Below are positions 35,643 to 40,821 of a stretch of DNA of 40,821 nt, piece by piece. Within the stretch, counting starts at the first letter, position 1; every line of letters starts with the position of its first letter. Made by a program: the position numbers and the translations under genes. The stretch spans positions 1 through 40,821 of the IMG/VR virus record IMGVR_UViG_3300031787_000290. One strand, 5' to 3'. The notes under the pieces are model-generated. The model was not told the origin of the DNA, searched no databases, and saw only the letters and a program-made list of their open reading frames with translations. This DNA is from a virus.

Positions 35643-36877
35643 TGGCAGTACCAAGTGCAGCAATAGTATACACAGGCGAGTCTGGTCAAATGGATGGATC
35701 AGGCAAAGGGGCTGCGTTCTTTGAACGTGGGGAGGCCTTAAACATAGCCGAGTCGGAGCTTGAAAGGGCTCGTGAATTAGCCAAGGAGGAGGAGGATAAC
35801 AAGAAGGAGGCTAAGAGGCAGTGGCTCGACACAATACTTGCCCCCGAAGACCTTTGGCATGATGGGGAGGAGGAGGAGCTCAATGGTCTTATCTCTCAGT
35901 ACGACGACCTCGTTACGGGTTACATCAACTCTGGAACGGCGATGGAAGACCTTACCCCCGACCAAATAAAGGAGAAGAAGGCCCTTGAGAGGAAGATAGA
36001 AACCGCCCGTAAGCAGTCCGAGCAAAACAGGGCCTTCTACGACAATATTATGGGTCAGTACCAAAAGGATCCTGAGGGGTTGGTTTACGATAAGGAAAAG
36101 GCCCTTGCCCAGATTGAAGCATTTAAGAGTGCCGGTACAATAGAGGAGAGGAATAGACTTGCTAGACAGGGTGCCGAACTACCTAAGGTTTATGACTTGA
36201 CGGGAGTGGTTGATGAGATTGCCAAGACGGTTCCGGAAACTGATCTGCCCAAGAACATGGTGGGTAAGGATAGAACCGCATTCGAGTCAAGACTCGACGC
36301 GTACCTGCTGAAGAGCCCTGAGGGTAAGGCTGTAGCAAATCAAATGGGGGGTTACGAGGACGCAAAAGAAGAAATCCTTAAGCAGTTTGACCAGTACTAC
36401 AAGCCCAAAAAGAAGGAGGTTAAGTACACGGGGGGAGTAACAAGTAGGAAAGAGGAAAAGCCAGACTTTTCTTTTGACTTTAATGCGGGTCAGGGACAGT
36501 ACAAGGGGGTTAACTTCAGGGCTGCTCACACACCAAACCAGCCGGATCAAACAGATCTTTTTTACACGTCTGGATACAACACGATTGCCCTTGATCCTAA
36601 AACCGTTGATTTGTATGACAGCGATGGTAACTTAAGAAGAGTAAGCGTTAAAGAGGTTTATCAAGGGCCGAACGGGACTGTAATTCGTGGTGTGGTTGAT
36701 ACAGGAAGAGGCTATGTTGAATCGGTTTGGATTGACTACTCAGATGTAAGGAATAGGAACGCGTTTTTAGGGGAGTACGGGGCTGATGCAAATGACATAT
36801 TTAACAATATTCGCGGGGGTGGCAGCGCTAATCAAAGCACGGACAACTCAGGCGTTACCTGGTTGAAACCCGATTAA
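35642..36877 (+). CDS. Ejection/internal virion-type protein, 411 aa
   Basis: Begins MAVPSAAIVYTGESGQMDGS, then a long Glu/Lys coiled-coil region (residues ~35-150: ELERARELAKEEEDNKKEAK, KKALERKIETARKQSEQN). A middle part (DEIAKTVPETDLPKNMVG) and a beta-rich C-terminal domain (YNTIALDPKTVDLYDSDGNL, TVIRGVVDTGRGYVESVWI) follow. It sits between the small ejection-type gene and the giant gene, the usual place for internal core proteins. No catalytic motif is visible. Confidence 0.6.
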   Translation: MAVPSAAIVYTGESGQMDGSGKGAAFFERGEALNIAESELERARELAKEEEDNKKEAKRQWLDTILAPEDLWHDGEEEELNGLISQYDDLVTGYINSGTAMEDLTPDQIKEKKALERKIETARKQSEQNRAFYDNIMGQYQKDPEGLVYDKEKALAQIEAFKSAGTIEERNRLARQGAELPKVYDLTGVVDEIAKTVPETDLPKNMVGKDRTAFESRLDAYLLKSPEGKAVANQMGGYEDAKEEILKQFDQYYKPKKKEVKYTGGVTSRKEEKPDFSFDFNAGQGQYKGVNFRAAHTPNQPDQTDLFYTSGYNTIALDPKTVDLYDSDGNLRRVSVKEVYQGPNGTVIRGVVDTGRGYVESVWIDYSDVRNRNAFLGEYGADANDIFNNIRGGGSANQSTDNSGVTWLKPD

Positions 36878-36930
36878 GCACATGGCAAAGAATAAAGTGC
36901 AGTAACAACAATTACAAGACAAAAATATAA

Positions 36931-39900
36931 ATGGCAATACCAGTAAGCAAGAAGTATTACGAATATCTGAAGTCGAAAAACCTTGACGTACCACCAACGT
37001 ACGAATCGTTTCAGAAAACACTTTCCAATCAGGAGAGTGCAAGGAAATATTTTTCATACCTTCAGTCCAAAAAATCTCAGGGAATAGATGTCCCCGAATC
37101 GTTTGAATCGTTTTACAAAACGCTTTCGCTAAAGGGGGCGCAACCGGAAGATGGCGCGGCTTCTGGGCAAGAATCAAACGCGCCACAAGGGCAGCAGCCA
37201 CAGCCTTCCGCTCCGAGTTTTGGGCAGGGCATTGTCGATAGGATGAAGCAGTCTCAAATTCAGGTTCCGCTTAAAACTGATTTGCAAAAGAAGCAAGAGA
37301 TAAAGCGTCCATTTGAAGACATAACCTACAAAAAAGAAGAACTGCCATCCGAGACAACTCAAGCGCTTGTCCCTGAGCAAACCTCCTTTGAAATAAGTCA
37401 AGCAAACAAGGCTCAGTCGCAAATTCGGCAGGGCAAACTGCCGTCGAATCCAAAGTACGTAAACGAGCAGGTTGTTCAAGAGGTTGAGGACATTAGAAAG
37501 GAGAAGGGTATGCCAACTCTTGAGGAATCAGCCAGAAGGACGATGAGAAGGGCGGAGTTAAGCGATGCTATTTCCCCATTTGAGGATGAGTTGAAGGACT
37601 ACATGGCCTATTCTGGGGATGATACGTTAACTGACGATGACTATACAATTGCATCCAATAAGGACATTGCTGATTTGTACCAAGAGTCAGAGGACCAGCC
37701 CGTTTCTACCATATTTCTCGAAACAACTGAGGAGGGCAAAAAGAACAGGGAAAAGAAGGATTTAGTTTTTAAAAACGTAATGGATTCTTATTGGAGGTAC
37801 ATGTCCAAAAAGTATCCAGACGGGTATAGCTCCAACAAACAAAGGTACGACGAGATTAAAAAAAGAATATCGGATAAAGAGGGTGTTTCTAAGGGGGATG
37901 AGCAGTTTGTTTTATCTATAGAAGACAGGGCAAAGGGGCTGTTTAATGCCAAGAGGGCAGAACAGGCTATGGCTATTGAAAACAGGATTGTGGAGAACTC
38001 AAACCTTGTTGGCAGTGTAGATATTCAGAAGTACCAAGAACAAACAGGCGATATTTTTAAGCAGGCCGAGGTGTTGAACACTCAGTTGCAGAAGGGAGAA
38101 ATAGCCCGTGAGTTCTATGACTCTCAAATGGAGTCTTTAAAACAAAAAGAAAAAAGTATATCTACTCGACTTGGCATAACTGAAGATGTCAAGAAAAGGG
38201 TAAACCAACTTCAGCAGGACTATAACATCTATGGCAAGGTCTTGATGGGCATGTCGGCTTCTGGTCAGGCGTTTGCTGACGAGTTTGAGAAGTATTCGGG
38301 CATAAAGGAGGAGTTTGAACAGAAGAAGCGCAATGAAGAAATTGCAAAGAAGTTTTGGTCAACGGATTTTGGGGTGATTGAAGCTCCTATGAAAACATGG
38401 GGGGCTGCGTATGAATTTATGAGGTCGGCAGGTGCTGCGGGAATGAGTATGGCCATATCTTCAGCGGCATCACTTGTTAGGATGGGGGCTCAAGTTGGGC
38501 CGGCAAAGTTTTTAACAAGCGATGACAAGTACGACATCTCGGACAGGCTGTTTGATAAAATTATGGGGCTTAACGCCAACCTTATAGCTGAATCGTTCGA
38601 GCCAGAGACTAACTCTGTTGTTCAGAAGCTGTCAAGCATGGCCGGTAGTGGTTTTGGATCGATGGCTATGTTTATGATGGGGGGAGAAGCTGCGGCAGCG
38701 GCAAAAGCCCCTGCTTGGCTTGGAACATTTATCCCCGGGTTTTTATCTGCTGAGGCGGACTACTATAATGAACTGATTCAAACGGGCAAGTACAGTTCGT
38801 CTGAAGCTTCTGTAGTGTCCTCTGCGTTGGCAATTCCGCAGGCCACAATAGAACTTGCTGTCCCAGATAATTTGTTTAAGACGCAGGCAAGGGCCTCTAT
38901 TCGTCAGGCCATAAGGGGCAACGGCCCGCTTGGAAAGGCCGTGTTTGAATCGCTTGGGGCGTACACAAGGGATGCCTTTATTAAGGAGGGACTTCTTGAA
39001 GAAGGGGGTGCTTACATCCTTGATAACATATCGAAGCGGGCTGCTAACGCTATCGGTCAATCGAAGTACTTTGACACACAGTTTAATAACGAAGAATTTG
39101 TAAATAGCGTTCTTGGGGGAGCCATCGTAAAGGGTGGCGTTGACTTCATAAAGGGTCCTCAAAAGAAGTCCCAAACAAGGGAGTCTGTAGAGTATGAAAT
39201 AGCTGAAAGGGGACAAAAAATAATTGATTCTCACACATCAGAGAGCACTGTGGGTCAGTTAAAAGAGACGCTCAAAAAGCCGATGGAGACTCTGGAGTCT
39301 TTAAGGGTTCACCCTAATTGGGATTCCCTTGATGACACGAAAAAGGCTCACGTCTTTTCGATCAGTCAAGACATCAAAACGCTTGAAGATTCAGACGTGC
39401 AGGATCCTGTAACCGAGGCTCAAATTCAAAGACTCAAAAGTGAAAGGGAGCAAATTTTAAACCTTGGCACAAACGGGATTGATGCAAGAACGGTGGGTGT
39501 TTCTACGGCCCCTCAACGAGTTATGGTGGATGGGCAACAGGCGAATTTCTTCATAAACGAAGATGGGGATTACGAGCTTGAGTACAACAACGGGAAAAGT
39601 GTTGTAATCGAGAAGGGCGAAGGCGCGGCTGAAAAAATTCGCTCAATGGGGATTAAGACAGACACTGGAGACGTTGGGGAGATGGTAAAAGAAAACCAGA
39701 ACACCCTCATCACTCCATCCCTTGAAAAGGGGGCAACAGTAGACTACAATGGTAAAAACGCTGTAGTCAATAGCTATAAAGAAAAGGGCGGCAAGGTTGT
39801 GTATCTTAATATAACAACTGAAGACGGCAAAAATCTTCAAATAAGAGATGGTGCACAGGGTCCTGGGCAACAGCTGTTGAATAATCTAAACAATCTCCCT

Positions 39901-40821
39901 TATGATCAAGAAAACCAAACAAGGGTATCAGGTGAAGTCGGAGTCGGGCAAGAACCTGTCACAACCCAACCTATCGAAACAACAAGCGGTGAAGCGCCTG
40001 CAACAAGTGGAGTTCTTCAAACATCAGACGAAGCCGCGCAAAGGGTAAACGATATATTGAGTGATATTTATTTCAATGTTCCCGGCGGACGAAGTGGCGG
40101 ATTGTTGGATGAAGGATTTGGGAATGCCCCAGCAGCTCTCGATAGAGCGAATGCGGAAGGCGGAAATCAATATTCGGCTCATGGAATGGGGAAAACAACT
40201 ATTGGTAAAGCATTTAGTGATTTATTCAATCTTTTAACCAAAGGGATAGACCCGACTAGAGGTGGAGGAAGGCTTTACACGGCTCCGTTATCAGGGGGTC
40301 AACAAGGGGCGGGAGCCGGAACCGGAACAGCTTCTGGAAACGCATATATGGATGGACCATTTACTCTTGTTGCAAATAGAGGTGTTGGATCGATAACCGA
40401 CGTGTCTCAAATAGGCGGAATCATCGTAAATGACGGTCTTGTAAATGCAAGGCCCGAATTGCTTGACGCTCTAAGACAGGCGTTTCCTGATATTGTATTT
40501 GAATCTACATCAAACGCTGACCTGCTTGTTAGGCAATTAAATGCAAGAAGCGAAAGTCAACAAGCCGCTCAAACAGAAGCCGCTCCTCAAGCACAAGAAG
40601 AAATAGACTCTGTAAGACAGCGGATAAATGCAATTGAAGCCGCAAGAAGAGAGGGCAGAATCCTTGAAGATGAAAAGCCTAATGAATTAAAGGAACTTAA
40701 GGCAAGGGAAAAAGAATTATTGTCCCAAGAGACCAAACCGTCTGGACAAAAATTAACCGTTGGAAGCAAAATTCAATGGGACGTATTCGGCAATGAATCA
40801 ATGAATGAATGGACTGTTGCT
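36931..40821 (+). CDS. Giant polyvalent-type internal virion protein, partial (at least 1297 aa)
   Basis: The frame is open from ATG 36931 to the window edge. The N-terminus holds two ~33-residue repeats (KKYYEYLKSKNLDVPPTYES and RKYFSYLQSKKSQGIDVPES, each followed by 'F.KTLS'). Residues ~90-480 are charged helical sequence. Residues ~490-710 include Ala/Gly/Met-rich membrane-active stretches (AAGMSMAISSAASLVRMG, GFGSMAMFMMGGEAAAAA). A later domain (~1075-1190: NQYSAHGMGKTTIGKAF, RGGGRLYTAPLSGG, SITDVSQIGGIIVND) is an unidentified globular unit of the type carried by phage polyvalent proteins. It is probably ejected with DNA into the host. Confidence 0.7.
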   Translation, partial: MAIPVSKKYYEYLKSKNLDVPPTYESFQKTLSNQESARKYFSYLQSKKSQGIDVPESFESFYKTLSLKGAQPEDGAASGQESNAPQGQQPQPSAPSFGQGIVDRMKQSQIQVPLKTDLQKKQEIKRPFEDITYKKEELPSETTQALVPEQTSFEISQANKAQSQIRQGKLPSNPKYVNEQVVQEVEDIRKEKGMPTLEESARRTMRRAELSDAISPFEDELKDYMAYSGDDTLTDDDYTIASNKDIADLYQESEDQPVSTIFLETTEEGKKNREKKDLVFKNVMDSYWRYMSKKYPDGYSSNKQRYDEIKKRISDKEGVSKGDEQFVLSIEDRAKGLFNAKRAEQAMAIENRIVENSNLVGSVDIQKYQEQTGDIFKQAEVLNTQLQKGEIAREFYDSQMESLKQKEKSISTRLGITEDVKKRVNQLQQDYNIYGKVLMGMSASGQAFADEFEKYSGIKEEFEQKKRNEEIAKKFWSTDFGVIEAPMKTWGAAYEFMRSAGAAGMSMAISSAASLVRMGAQVGPAKFLTSDDKYDISDRLFDKIMGLNANLIAESFEPETNSVVQKLSSMAGSGFGSMAMFMMGGEAAAAAKAPAWLGTFIPGFLSAEADYYNELIQTGKYSSSEASVVSSALAIPQATIELAVPDNLFKTQARASIRQAIRGNGPLGKAVFESLGAYTRDAFIKEGLLEEGGAYILDNISKRAANAIGQSKYFDTQFNNEEFVNSVLGGAIVKGGVDFIKGPQKKSQTRESVEYEIAERGQKIIDSHTSESTVGQLKETLKKPMETLESLRVHPNWDSLDDTKKAHVFSISQDIKTLEDSDVQDPVTEAQIQRLKSEREQILNLGTNGIDARTVGVSTAPQRVMVDGQQANFFINEDGDYELEYNNGKSVVIEKGEGAAEKIRSMGIKTDTGDVGEMVKENQNTLITPSLEKGATVDYNGKNAVVNSYKEKGGKVVYLNITTEDGKNLQIRDGAQGPGQQLLNNLNNLPYDQENQTRVSGEVGVGQEPVTTQPIETTSGEAPATSGVLQTSDEAAQRVNDILSDIYFNVPGGRSGGLLDEGFGNAPAALDRANAEGGNQYSAHGMGKTTIGKAFSDLFNLLTKGIDPTRGGGRLYTAPLSGGQQGAGAGTGTASGNAYMDGPFTLVANRGVGSITDVSQIGGIIVNDGLVNARPELLDALRQAFPDIVFESTSNADLLVRQLNARSESQQAAQTEAAPQAQEEIDSVRQRINAIEAARREGRILEDEKPNELKELKAREKELLSQETKPSGQKLTVGSKIQWDVFGNESMNEWTVA

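Noticed and set aside
36888-36911. Seven-codon frame before the giant gene
   Set aside because: Too short and without coupling or conserved motif to call a gene.
1-40821. Prophage integration or lysogeny genes
   Set aside because: No integrase, excisionase, CI-type repressor or attachment duplication could be recognised; the phage may still carry them outside the window.

Overview
The window is one side of a double-stranded DNA tailed-phage genome, most likely a podovirus-like phage of a Bacteroidetes host with a crAss-like style of virion module. The host call rests on promoters of the Bacteroidetes type (TTG or TTTG, 17-21 bases, then TAnnTTTG), which recur on both strands at 1704, 2513, 2723, 3913, 8622, 12592, 15387 and 15443. 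It also rests on A-rich start regions without clear Shine-Dalgarno sequences and on a primase with a BT4734/VirE-like N-terminus. No integrase, CI-type repressor, lysis cassette or DNA polymerase is recognisable here, so lifestyle is open and replication probably borrows the host replisome. Both window edges cut the phage: the left edge runs into more leftward small genes, and the right edge cuts a very long virion gene.

Layout. (1) 1-2500, leftward: small accessory genes, two tRNA-like RNA elements and a hairpin-rich leader. (2) 2500-3950: a 1.4 kb gene-free regulatory block with an orphan rightward promoter flanked by three copies of an operator-like motif, five copies of a 12-bp near-palindrome at an exact 23-bp period (3427-3530), cruciform-type repeats and a three-copy 37-38 bp repeat, ending in a consensus promoter. 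(3) 3957-5832, rightward: seven consecutive small, very Lys/Arg-rich proteins, closed by a terminator. (4) 5829-15266, leftward early and replication region: an HTH replication initiator, primase-helicase, SSB-like protein, a metallophosphoesterase, a small HExxH protein, membrane proteins, and a small protein with an Acb2/Tad1-like (anti-CBASS/anti-Thoeris) C-terminal motif. (5) 15443-40821, rightward virion region: GroES-like proteins, a terminase small-subunit candidate, large terminase, portal, scaffold-like protein, major capsid protein with its own terminator, fibre, connector/ring proteins, a 1436-residue nozzle/stabilisation-like protein, a GNAT-like protein, two ejection-type proteins and a giant polyvalent-type virion protein still open at the edge.

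How it works together. The two main transcription units start back to back between 15387 and 15473. The leftward unit passes through a 120-nt leader with three hairpins, the last an intrinsic terminator ending four bases before the initiator start codon. Two hairpin loops in this leader are complementary over 7 bases, which suggests attenuation of replication genes. Inside the initiator gene lie three 22-23 bp iterons followed by an AT-rich stretch, the arrangement of the lambda origin within gene O. One iteron copy is in a different reading frame, so the DNA rather than the peptide appears to be conserved. The rightward late unit begins almost leaderless at the first GroES-like gene. The main undescribed-system candidates are the initiator attenuator plus in-gene origin, the 23-bp-period palindrome array, and the cassette of basic small proteins.
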